A stretch of 43,282 bases of DNA. It comes from Candidatus Poseidoniales archaeon (GTDB lineage Archaea > Thermoplasmatota > Poseidoniia > Poseidoniales > Thalassarchaeaceae). The notes beneath the pieces are model-generated. The model was not told the DNA's origin. It did not search any database and saw only the letters and a program-made list of their open reading frames with translations. The stretch is from NCBI GenBank assembly GCA_028821675.1, contig JAPKFG010000003.1, forward strand, positions 1 to 43,282, written 5' to 3'. Shown here piece after piece: positions 32,685 through 40,013 of the stretch (positions are counted from its first letter, which is position 1; the number at the start of each line of letters is the position of its first letter). A program made the position numbers and the translations under genes.

Positions 32685-34469
32685 TCAAGACGCCGATTCC
32701 CGATGTTTGAGTACTCGACTGGCAAACAAGCCTGCGATGAGCAAGAGCACCAGGTCTGGTGCAAAGCCAGATACTGAGCCAATGACCTCTGGGTTCGCTG
32801 CCCCGATTAGGAGGAATGCCTCATTATTACCCTCGTCACGTTCAGAAATCGAGTCATCAGGGTCAACCATGACACGTATGTCAAATTCTCCCGCCGTTAA
32901 CAGTGTGATATTCACAACAACTCGCTCTTGTTGATCAATGAGGGACCCCGTACTGATTGCAACCGAATTCAAGGTTGTCCATTCAGTCATTGAATCACGA
33001 CTCGCTGGAGCACTTTCAACTCGAACTACGACGCTTCCAGAGTAGACTTCGTTGGTGTCGATGTAGGCTTCAAGTTGAACTGAATCTTGCGAACCAGCTC
33101 GTACAACGAGACGGTCAAGCGATGCATCCGATATGGAGAAGTCAAGCCCCGGTAAGATGAGGAAATGTGAAGCCGGCGTAGTGACCGTATTTCCCGCAGT
33201 ATCGACAAGTGTTGTTCGTAGAGAAAGGAATTGCCCGGCCCGAGTCGTCCAATCGATTGCAGCGGAGAGTGAGTTTGAGGTCCCTGAACCTACACTGAGC
33301 CAATCAGAAGAGATGTCAGGTATTGTACCCGCTCCATTGGAATCAAATCCATATTCGATACTACATGAGGCGACGTCAATTCCAGAATTCGCATCGGTTG
33401 CATCGATGCTAATCGCCACTTGGCCACTCAGGGAATCTGTGAGTTCCGGAAGAATCCATCCCCCAGCTACAGGTGCTGAACGATCAATCATCATTGTTAC
33501 ATCGAGTGAGTCCCCGATATTGCTGACTCTATCCACGGCACGGAATTGAATCGTTCTCACACCTTCGTCCAAACTCATAGATCCAGAACCTGCAGACCCG
33601 ATATCAGTCCATTCATCGGTGCTATCGCGCACGTGGTAGGTAGCAATCCCCGATCCATCGTTATCGGTTGCTCCACTGGATAAACCGTTGAAAATTAGGG
33701 TTGTTGCATCATTCCAACTTCCTGGTGCCACTGAAAGCGAAGGCGTTCCGACCTCAGGCCCGCTGCGATCGATTCCAATGTGGATGGAGGTCTGTGCTGA
33801 ATTCCCGCCTTCATCAAACACCGATAGAACCGGATTCCATGTTCCCTCTGTCAAGTCACCGGGAGACCATGCCCAAGAATTGAGAAGTGTACTTGGCCCA
33901 TCTTGGGGGGGATTTCCTGAACCGGGGACATTCGTGAGCGTCGCATGAGAGAGGTGAGAATCTGAGCCATTCCAATCGAAATTCATGGTTCCAGTTTCCG
34001 CTGTGGTGAACCATGCTCGGCTGATTGTCGAAGAACCATCTCCAATCACCGCTCCAGTTGTACTCAATGAGAGACTGGTGGGTGCTGTGTTGTCGATGAT
34101 GAAGGTTGGGCTCATCACCCATCCCGTTGTGGTTGAATTGGTAAAGGTCCCTTCAATTCTCAATTGATAATCGCCATCACTGTGTGAACTGGTGTCCCAA
34201 GCGGATAACCAAGGCGCATCGGTCACATTGGCGACTGGGGACCATGTAGCCCCATCTGAGACCTCGATATTGATGTAATCCATGTCGATAACATTGGTCA
34301 TGAGAATCGTGTATGTTCCAGAGACAACCTGATTGATATTAGGTCCTCCACTGAAGTCCAAATCATCGCTTCGACCTGACGATGCATCAACTGTCATCCA
34401 AGCCCCATGAGGAACCGCACACAGCAGAATCACCACGAAAGTGGAGACAAAGACACGGCGAGAAAGCAT
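32685..34469 (-). CDS. Exported Ig-like/CARDB protein with C-terminal membrane segment
   Basis: Surface protein of 594 residues. The chosen ATG at 34469 puts the signal peptide SRRVFVSTFVVILLCAVPHG at the N-terminus; an in-frame ATG at 34496 adds nine residues. The outer part has several bacterial-Ig-like repeats with motifs such as GPEVGTPSLSVAPGSWND and APVAGGWILPELTDSLSG, in a Ser/Thr/Asp-rich context. A final CARDB domain ends in DPDDSISERDEGNNEAFL. The C-terminus, GFAPDLVLLLIAGLFASRVL with basic residues after it, is one hydrophobic segment plus a basic end, which could be a membrane anchor or an archaeosortase-type signal. No sortase motif can be confirmed. It has no zinc tail. Confidence 0.83.
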   Translation of the reverse strand: MLSRRVFVSTFVVILLCAVPHGAWMTVDASSGRSDDLDFSGGPNINQVVSGTYTILMTNVIDMDYINIEVSDGATWSPVANVTDAPWLSAWDTSSHSDGDYQLRIEGTFTNSTTTGWVMSPTFIIDNTAPTSLSLSTTGAVIGDGSSTISRAWFTTAETGTMNFDWNGSDSHLSHATLTNVPGSGNPPQDGPSTLLNSWAWSPGDLTEGTWNPVLSVFDEGGNSAQTSIHIGIDRSGPEVGTPSLSVAPGSWNDATTLIFNGLSSGATDNDGSGIATYHVRDSTDEWTDIGSAGSGSMSLDEGVRTIQFRAVDRVSNIGDSLDVTMMIDRSAPVAGGWILPELTDSLSGQVAISIDATDANSGIDVASCSIEYGFDSNGAGTIPDISSDWLSVGSGTSNSLSAAIDWTTRAGQFLSLRTTLVDTAGNTVTTPASHFLILPGLDFSISDASLDRLVVRAGSQDSVQLEAYIDTNEVYSGSVVVRVESAPASRDSMTEWTTLNSVAISTGSLIDQQERVVVNITLLTAGEFDIRVMVDPDDSISERDEGNNEAFLLIGAANPEVIGSVSGFAPDLVLLLIAGLFASRVLKHRESAS

Positions 34470-34525
34470 CGGCACCAATCCTCGCACAATATGCACCGCC
34501 CTTCAAGGCTTTCCAATGGGGCCCG

Positions 34526-34550
34526 TAACCCCGTCCCTTGCACGGGGTTA
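34526..34550. repeat. Perfect 9-bp inverted repeat in a divergent promoter region
   Basis: TAACCCCGT and ACGGGGTTA flank a 7-base spacer (CCCTTGC). It lies between two divergent exported-protein genes, 57 bases from one start and 53 from the other. The symmetric location suits an operator shared by both promoters; a leader hairpin of the rightward gene is the alternative. Confidence 0.45.
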
Positions 34551-34602
34551 TCAGGTGATTTCGGAAGCAGGTTTGAAGTGCCTTGGCTGCTCTCATGAAC
34601 CC

Positions 34603-37296
34603 ATGGAGCGGCCCCCGCTAGCACATATCCTGTGCGCTCTCCTCTTCGTTGCGCCGTTATTGGCAATCTCCACTTCAGTTAGTGCTGAATTGTCCGGCGA
34701 GGTCGCTTTCAGCACTGAGGGCCTTTCGATGAGCCCTTCAACTGCTGTTGAAGGAGGTGACGTCACATTCACACTTTCACTACAGAATGTCGCTAATATC
34801 ATCGCTGAAGATGTCGTTGTCGAGTTCCACAAGAACGTATTCCAAATGGGCAGCCCTTCTGCGTTACACACTGTAGACATCGATGCAAGTTCGTTTGAGG
34901 ATGTCAATTTCGTTTGGACGAATTTGGCATGGGGTGATGGCGAACAGACATTGATCATCCGTGTCAATCACAACGATGATCCAAAAATCATCTCTCATGA
35001 TTTCGATGTCGAGGGTTTGGCCAACCTTCGATTTGCACATTTTGAGTTGTCTCCCGCATCAGGCGCACACGAGGGTGATTCGATTCAAATTCAAGTCAAA
35101 GTCGAAAATTCTGGACATGCGGATGCTCCAGCCAGCCATCTTGATCTGACGGTAGCAGGCAGCGCAAATCTACTCCCTGTATCTTCTCTACAAGCAGGTG
35201 ACAGTCTTTGGATGAACCAGACGGCGACAGCGCCGGTTGCGGGTACATACGATGTCACTGGTGTTGTCAATGCCGACAGTGGCGACAATATCGTTGAATC
35301 GACCACTGCTGATAATTCTGAATCACGATCTATGATTATCGATACATTGCCTGATTACCGACATGCTGACGGCCCCACTATCGTTGCAGATGCCGGTTTG
35401 TCAGGCCCTTGGACTGTTAGTGGAACCATCGCTCGAGATGGTGGGGCCGGCACTACAACCGCTCCACTTGACATTCGAATCCAGAATGGAATTACTTTGG
35501 AAATCGTTAATCTATCATTCACTGATGCCGACGCCTTTGCTGAGTATTCCGTCGTTATCACAACCGGTGATTTGACAGACCCCACACCGGGCGATACGCA
35601 CCTCGATTTGGAAATCGACCCTTCTTCAAGCGTTGCCCAGTCGAATCCTTTCAATAATCTGGAATCAGCTGTTCTCACCATCTATCAGGAACCTAACGTC
35701 GTCGTGACAGGAGCCTCACCGCAAACGCCGACAACCACACCGGGGAATATGGTCACATTCACAGTGACATTACAGAATGTAGGCATGGTCACTGCGACCG
35801 GAGATTTGACAGCGACTTTTGATGGCGAAATCATCGAAACAAAGTCAGGCCTCATCATTCCAGCATCCAATACTGGCAATCAAGGCCAGATTAGTGTGAC
35901 CTTCGACGCAATCGCAGAAGGAATTACCCGTGATATTCCCTTTGAGGCAAGTTGGACCAAAACCCCAGGATCTTACGATCGATTGGGAACTGATAACATC
36001 GTGACCAGTTCGGTTAGTCTCATTTCCGACCTCCAATTGCGATTCATCCTTGGCACTGAAGGTTGGTCTGCAGGGCCACCACTTTACGCCGGGTACACAT
36101 ATGTCTACTCGATTGATGTCAATGCTACGAGTGGTGCAGGCGAGGAAACTTTCGATTGTGTCGACCGTTCAACCGGAACGACTCTAGATACCACATCTTC
36201 ACTCGTGTTTGATACCGGTGGACAACAGACCATTCGTTGTGAGATTGATGTGGGTTTGCCTGGAGAAATTGAACTCTCTATTACCCCACGTGGAACCAGC
36301 GTGACACCGCATGCTAAGGTATGGGATGTCGAGCGTGAGGGAGGTGTAGATATTGAAGGAGAGGACGAATCCAAATCAATCGTTCTCTTCGCAGTTGCCG
36401 GATTTGTAGCTTTGGTTGCTTTGATTGGTGCCGTTATTCTCACTCGCCGTGGATTGGCTGATGCCGAACGTGAAACATACGACCTCTGTCCTGCGTGTGA
36501 TGGTGATATTGAAGGCGATGAAGACATTTGTCCACATTGTGATTTTGACCTTCGAGTTGGACGAACAAAATTCCACGATTGTCTCGAATGCAATTCCACA
36601 ATCCCTTCGATGTTAGAACATTGCCCATATTGTGGTTCTGAGCAAGATCTCAGCACTCATTACTCGCGTCGTGAACGCAAATTCAAGCCACTCCCTGCAG
36701 TGGCTGAAGTTGAGCCTGAGCTTGAAGAAGATGATGAAGACGAAATTGTCCGAGGCCACGAAGGCTTCGACAAGCATGTAGGTTCTCTCGGTTTCAAAGA
36801 GGAGCAATGGGAAGGTGAATGGGATGAGAATATCACAGAAGCAGAGGAGTATTTCGATTCCCAAGAGGTAGAACGTATCAGTACGGAAGTGGCCGCCACC
36901 GCAGACGTCGAAGCTGAGAACACCGTGACATCAACTGAACTGGGTGAAGCAATGGAAGAAATGCCAAGGCACGACCTAGATTCTTTCCTTGGCGATGTTG
37001 AATCACGCCGTCACTTGTCCGATGCTGATGTTGAATTAACTGCCTCAGATGCCGATTATCGTGAAGAGATCTTTGAATTGACTGGCGAAGACGGCGTCCT
37101 ACCTGGACAACAGGTCAATGTTGATGCAATGATTGACAATACTGTGGTTGGGAATGAAGTCCGTTCTGCAAGCAGTGATTTCACCATCCCCGATGAACCT
37201 GAACCAGCCACCAAGGTTGAGCCTGAATCGGAATCAACCGAGGCAGATTCTGGTTCAAAGCGGCGTGGCATTCGCCGTCGCAAGAAGGAAGAGTGA
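34603..37296 (+). CDS. Exported CARDB protein with membrane anchor and two cytoplasmic zinc ribbons
   Basis: Surface protein of 897 residues. ATG 34603 begins a signal peptide (RPPLAHILCALLFVAPLLAI, then STSVSA); longer in-frame starts would overlap the divergent promoter. At least three CARDB-type repeats form the outer part (VTFTLSLQNVANIIAEDVVV, IQIQVKVENSGHADAPASHL, VTFTVTLQNVGMVTATGDLT). A membrane helix, IVLFAVAGFVALVALIGAVIL, is followed by TRRG. The cytoplasmic part holds two tandem zinc ribbons, CPAC-x10-CPHC and CLEC-x10-CPYC. About 200 strongly acidic residues, probably unstructured, come next, then a basic end (KRRGIRRRKKEE). The layout parallels the PKD protein and the protease earlier in the window. 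Confidence 0.85.
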   Translation: MERPPLAHILCALLFVAPLLAISTSVSAELSGEVAFSTEGLSMSPSTAVEGGDVTFTLSLQNVANIIAEDVVVEFHKNVFQMGSPSALHTVDIDASSFEDVNFVWTNLAWGDGEQTLIIRVNHNDDPKIISHDFDVEGLANLRFAHFELSPASGAHEGDSIQIQVKVENSGHADAPASHLDLTVAGSANLLPVSSLQAGDSLWMNQTATAPVAGTYDVTGVVNADSGDNIVESTTADNSESRSMIIDTLPDYRHADGPTIVADAGLSGPWTVSGTIARDGGAGTTTAPLDIRIQNGITLEIVNLSFTDADAFAEYSVVITTGDLTDPTPGDTHLDLEIDPSSSVAQSNPFNNLESAVLTIYQEPNVVVTGASPQTPTTTPGNMVTFTVTLQNVGMVTATGDLTATFDGEIIETKSGLIIPASNTGNQGQISVTFDAIAEGITRDIPFEASWTKTPGSYDRLGTDNIVTSSVSLISDLQLRFILGTEGWSAGPPLYAGYTYVYSIDVNATSGAGEETFDCVDRSTGTTLDTTSSLVFDTGGQQTIRCEIDVGLPGEIELSITPRGTSVTPHAKVWDVEREGGVDIEGEDESKSIVLFAVAGFVALVALIGAVILTRRGLADAERETYDLCPACDGDIEGDEDICPHCDFDLRVGRTKFHDCLECNSTIPSMLEHCPYCGSEQDLSTHYSRRERKFKPLPAVAEVEPELEEDDEDEIVRGHEGFDKHVGSLGFKEEQWEGEWDENITEAEEYFDSQEVERISTEVAATADVEAENTVTSTELGEAMEEMPRHDLDSFLGDVESRRHLSDADVELTASDADYREEIFELTGEDGVLPGQQVNVDAMIDNTVVGNEVRSASSDFTIPDEPEPATKVEPESESTEADSGSKRRGIRRRKKEE

Positions 37297-37323
37297 CGAG
37301 TTCCGAGGCCGTCAGACAGAAAT

Positions 37324-37358
37324 GCCCTCCCCTGCACCCAAGGGGTAGGGGAGAGGGC
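37324..37358 (+). repeat. GC-rich stem-loop ending one base before a start codon
   Basis: GCCCTC-CCC pairs with GGG-A-GAGGGC (one bulged A), giving nine pairs, with further C/G pairing toward the loop. It begins 27 bases after the preceding stop, and the next ATG is at 37360. In the mRNA it would bury the ribosome-site position. Confidence 0.45.
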
Positions 37359-37359
37359 G

Positions 37360-37983
37360 ATGTCCGTTCTGCGCAGTCAAAAAACGATGAGCGTTGTCAT
37401 GGCGATACTTTTCGTATCGATGGCCATGCCAGGGTGTCTCTCTCTGGTGATTGGACGGGAAATGATGGAAAGTGCCAGAGGATTTCCGGAGGTCCGTGAA
37501 ATGAGTACACCCTTCGATCTTTCACACACATTCGTCATCGATGGTACTGAAGTAATTCCCACCCAAGTTCAGAAAACGATTACTGAACAGATTTCGATTG
37601 ATCACACTGTTCAGGAAATCATTATCAATTTCCAAACATCTGTAAATTATTACGCAGGTGAGTCAGATCAGCGTTATGTCCATGTTGAACTATTGTGGTG
37701 TGATGACAGTGGCGCCAATTGTGATACGTCCGATCCGATTTACGAAGTGCTGGCCGACAATGGCTCCTATCCGCAGACACGGACAGAATTGAATTGTAAT
37801 TTGGATTCATGCGACAGCGGTCTGTGGCGCTTGACTGTAGATGGTCGAGGTATGGGCACAGATACGGGCCTTGGTTTGCTTGATTTCCAAGATTCCTGGG
37901 TGCTTCGCGTCACCGTGATACGTCCCTGTCTCGCTTTCCCAGAAAGCCCTGAGGAATGTACACCCACGGTCGACTTTGAGTGA
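37360..37983 (+). CDS. Putative exported lipoprotein of unknown function
   Basis: A protein of 207 residues I do not recognise. The N-terminus has a hydrophobic stretch ending in VSMAMPGCLSLV, which could be a lipobox with the Cys as the lipid-bearing residue; an in-frame ATG at 37387 would give a shorter signal. The mature part (about 175 residues) has four cysteines, two as LLWCDDSGANCD and two as LNCNLDSCDSG, and a strand-rich end (FQDSWVLRVTVIRPC). This suggests a disulfide-bonded beta-domain. It lies downstream of the zinc-ribbon protein and converges on the nuclease gene with no gap. Confidence 0.65.
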   Translation: MSVLRSQKTMSVVMAILFVSMAMPGCLSLVIGREMMESARGFPEVREMSTPFDLSHTFVIDGTEVIPTQVQKTITEQISIDHTVQEIIINFQTSVNYYAGESDQRYVHVELLWCDDSGANCDTSDPIYEVLADNGSYPQTRTELNCNLDSCDSGLWRLTVDGRGMGTDTGLGLLDFQDSWVLRVTVIRPCLAFPESPEECTPTVDFE

Positions 37984-39231
37984 TTAGACCAAACTCTGCG
38001 GACACATTTTCCGTCGCGAACAATTGCGACACTTACCTTTTCTTTCGTGGTTACGCTGTGCTCCACCCTCAACCATAAGGCGCTGAATTTCTTGTATTGA
38101 ATTCGCTAAATCAGCCTTCGCTAAATCATTCCATGGAACCGTAAACAAAGCCTCGCCCCCATAGCGTAGAATCCCATACTCAGGCATAGTGTCAGTCGTA
38201 GTACTCACCAGATGAAGATAGGCCAGTAATTGCATCCGATGACTATCATGTGGTTCGGCAGGAATCTTACCGGTCTTTTGTTCGACCGGGATGTATTGAT
38301 TGTCAATCTTCACGATTTGATCTGGTCGCCCTCGTACCCCAATCTCTTCATCGACGAGTAACGCAGCACTTTCTCCCGCATCATCACTGTAGGCTAAGAT
38401 GTCATTCTTTGCCAATCCAGTGTTTTTTCTTGCATCATCAGCCCCTCGTTCCGATGTCAGCACCCTGTGTAATTGCCATGATGTAAACAGCAACCATGCC
38501 AATGTGGCCACTATGAGAGCAAACGTCATAATGGTTCTATTTTGCGCCCAGTAAATCGCCAAACCGTGCAACGCAACGGCAATTGACGCCAATAACAATC
38601 GAGCTTCTGTGACTCCGCCTTTCCCGAAGTCACTGTCTTCTTCTGAATCAAACCCTGGATCGAATGGTGACATTATTTCTTCACTTTGCAATCCACTATT
38701 GCCGATGATTGGGGGTTGGGCCAATCCAAAAGGCCACCCTAACCATCGTCGCCAAGGCAAGGAGATGAGTATGATTGCCAACACCAGCCAAACCGCAGCC
38801 AACATGATGAGATAACGCCCCATGTCCTGAATGAATTCCTCAGGAATCGTGCCTTCACTGACGAAGAAGAAGGCTGCGGAATCGGCCGAAAGTGCGCATA
38901 ACACTGTAATCCACCAGGACCAAATTAGCAACTCACGCGAAACGTGCTCTTCGGATAGTTTGTATTCCTGCATTTTATTGTGAATTTGGTCGTGTGCAAG
39001 CATGCCTTTCTCAATCGCTTCACCTTCTCCACTAACACCGGCTTTCGACAATTGCCACGACACTGGGCAGTAGGTGTGCCGTTCCAGATCGGATGCAGAA
39101 ACGGGTAGAGGAAATCCCTTCAAATTCGTCCAATAACCGTCCTTTCGTTGTTTTCCTTCAGATATTGTTCCTGAAAGGTCCAAGGCGACTTCAACCGATT
39201 TATTCCCGCCCATGGGGGAGAGAGAATCCAT
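37984..39231 (-). CDS. Cas4/RecB-like PD-(D/E)XK nuclease with four membrane helices inserted in the core
   Basis: The ends read as a complete Cas4/Dna2-type nuclease. Cys55 (HTYCPVSWQL) and Cys401, Cys404 and Cys410 (CRNCSRRKMCP) are the expected [4Fe-4S] ligands. His80 (GMLAHDQIH), Asp304 (GVRGRPDQIV), Glu317-x-Lys319 (IPVEQKTGK) and Gln334 (MQLLAYLHL) match the nuclease motifs. Between His80 and Asp304 lie about 220 residues with four membrane helices (about 101-123, 139-158, 211-229 and 234-254). A normal Cas4 has far less sequence here. The even number of helices keeps both halves on one side, which the [4Fe-4S] cluster suggests is the cytoplasm. No cas genes or CRISPR array are nearby. 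The gene is divergent from ribosomal protein S2. Its substrate is unknown; DNA or RNA cleavage at the membrane is the natural inference. Confidence 0.88.
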   Translation of the reverse strand: MDSLSPMGGNKSVEVALDLSGTISEGKQRKDGYWTNLKGFPLPVSASDLERHTYCPVSWQLSKAGVSGEGEAIEKGMLAHDQIHNKMQEYKLSEEHVSRELLIWSWWITVLCALSADSAAFFFVSEGTIPEEFIQDMGRYLIMLAAVWLVLAIILISLPWRRWLGWPFGLAQPPIIGNSGLQSEEIMSPFDPGFDSEEDSDFGKGGVTEARLLLASIAVALHGLAIYWAQNRTIMTFALIVATLAWLLFTSWQLHRVLTSERGADDARKNTGLAKNDILAYSDDAGESAALLVDEEIGVRGRPDQIVKIDNQYIPVEQKTGKIPAEPHDSHRMQLLAYLHLVSTTTDTMPEYGILRYGGEALFTVPWNDLAKADLANSIQEIQRLMVEGGAQRNHERKGKCRNCSRRKMCPQSLV

Positions 39232-39340
39232 CGAAAGATAAGCATTCTTCCGTCATGTCTCGCTACTGCACTTTCTATTCACTATCGACCTTCTATTCGT
39301 GTGACTGCGTTGAAAAATCTCTCGTGCGCGAGCGAAGCGG

Positions 39341-39354
39341 TTATGAATAGGGGG
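39341..39354 (+). promoter_or_regulatory. Probable TATA element of the S2 gene
   Basis: TTATGAATAGGGGG lies 42 bases before the S2 ATG and is the best TATA-like sequence in the 151-base divergent gap. A small hairpin (CTCG-TGCG-CGAG, 39321-39332) stands just upstream. The A/T core followed by AGGGG matches the L15e promoter closely. Confidence 0.45.
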
Positions 39355-39382
39355 TGGGTGGCGAGGCCGCTGAGGCAACATC

Positions 39383-39991
39383 ATGACCGATTCAATGCTA
39401 GTTCCTCATGAAACCTACGAGGTTCACAAGGTTCACATTGGTGCACTCCAGAAGAGTGCGGACATGAAACCCTTCCTCAGTGATGAACAAGGAGATGGCT
39501 CAGGTCTACATTTGATTGATTTGGAACATACCGATTCTCGAATGCGCATTGTATCCCAATTCCTCAATCGATACGACCCAAGTCGTATTCTTGTCGTCAG
39601 TGCACGACAGTATGGTCAGCGCCCTGCTCGTATGTTCGCTCAGTCAATCGGCGCCAAGCACATTGTTGGCCGATTCATTCCAGGCACGTTGACCAACCCC
39701 CTTCTTCGAACTTACATCGAGCCCGAACTCATCGTAGTGACCGACCCACAGGCGGATCAACAGTCACTCTCCGAAGCGGTCAGCAGTGGCATGCCAGTCG
39801 TCGCCATCTGTGATGCTAACAACACCCTTCGAAATGTTGATCTCTGCTTGCCAGCGAACAACAAGGGTCGCCAGAGTCTCTCCTTGATTTACTGGCTTCT
39901 TTCCCGTGAAGTTCTCAAGGCTCGCGGCACTATGGATGACGACACGTGGGCTACCATGCAAGACGTCGCCGATTGGGAATCCACTTTCTGA
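39383..39991 (+). CDS. rps2: Small ribosomal subunit protein S2
   Basis: Protein of the 30S subunit, archaeal/eukaryotic type (related to eukaryotic uS2/SA). The product has 202 residues, the archaeal size. Recognisable are the opening YEVHKVHIGALQKSADM, GLHLIDLEHTDSRMRIVSQF, ILVVSARQYGQRPARMFAQS and IVGRFIPGTLTNP, then PELIVVTDPQADQQSLSEAV and the closing LPANNKGRQSLSLIYWLLSR. The gene starts a rightward unit with dus and the propeller gene. A perfect 14-base palindrome overlaps its stop codon. Confidence 0.96.
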   Translation: MTDSMLVPHETYEVHKVHIGALQKSADMKPFLSDEQGDGSGLHLIDLEHTDSRMRIVSQFLNRYDPSRILVVSARQYGQRPARMFAQSIGAKHIVGRFIPGTLTNPLLRTYIEPELIVVTDPQADQQSLSEAVSSGMPVVAICDANNTLRNVDLCLPANNKGRQSLSLIYWLLSREVLKARGTMDDDTWATMQDVADWESTF

Positions 39992-40001
39992 GTCGACTCA
40001 G
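39988..40001 (+). repeat. Perfect 14-base palindrome across the S2 stop codon
   Basis: CTGAGTCGACTCAG is self-complementary and includes the TGA stop (39989-39991). It stands immediately before the dus ribosome site GAGGTGG (40003-40009). As RNA it makes a 5-bp stem with a TCGA loop. It could affect coupling between S2 and dus or serve as a 3'-end mark. Confidence 0.4.
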
Positions 40002-40013
40002 TGAGGTGGAATC

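Noticed and set aside
37984-39231. Cas4-like gene as evidence of a CRISPR locus
   Set aside because: No repeat-spacer array and no other cas gene is present in the window; it stands between a lipoprotein and ribosomal protein S2.
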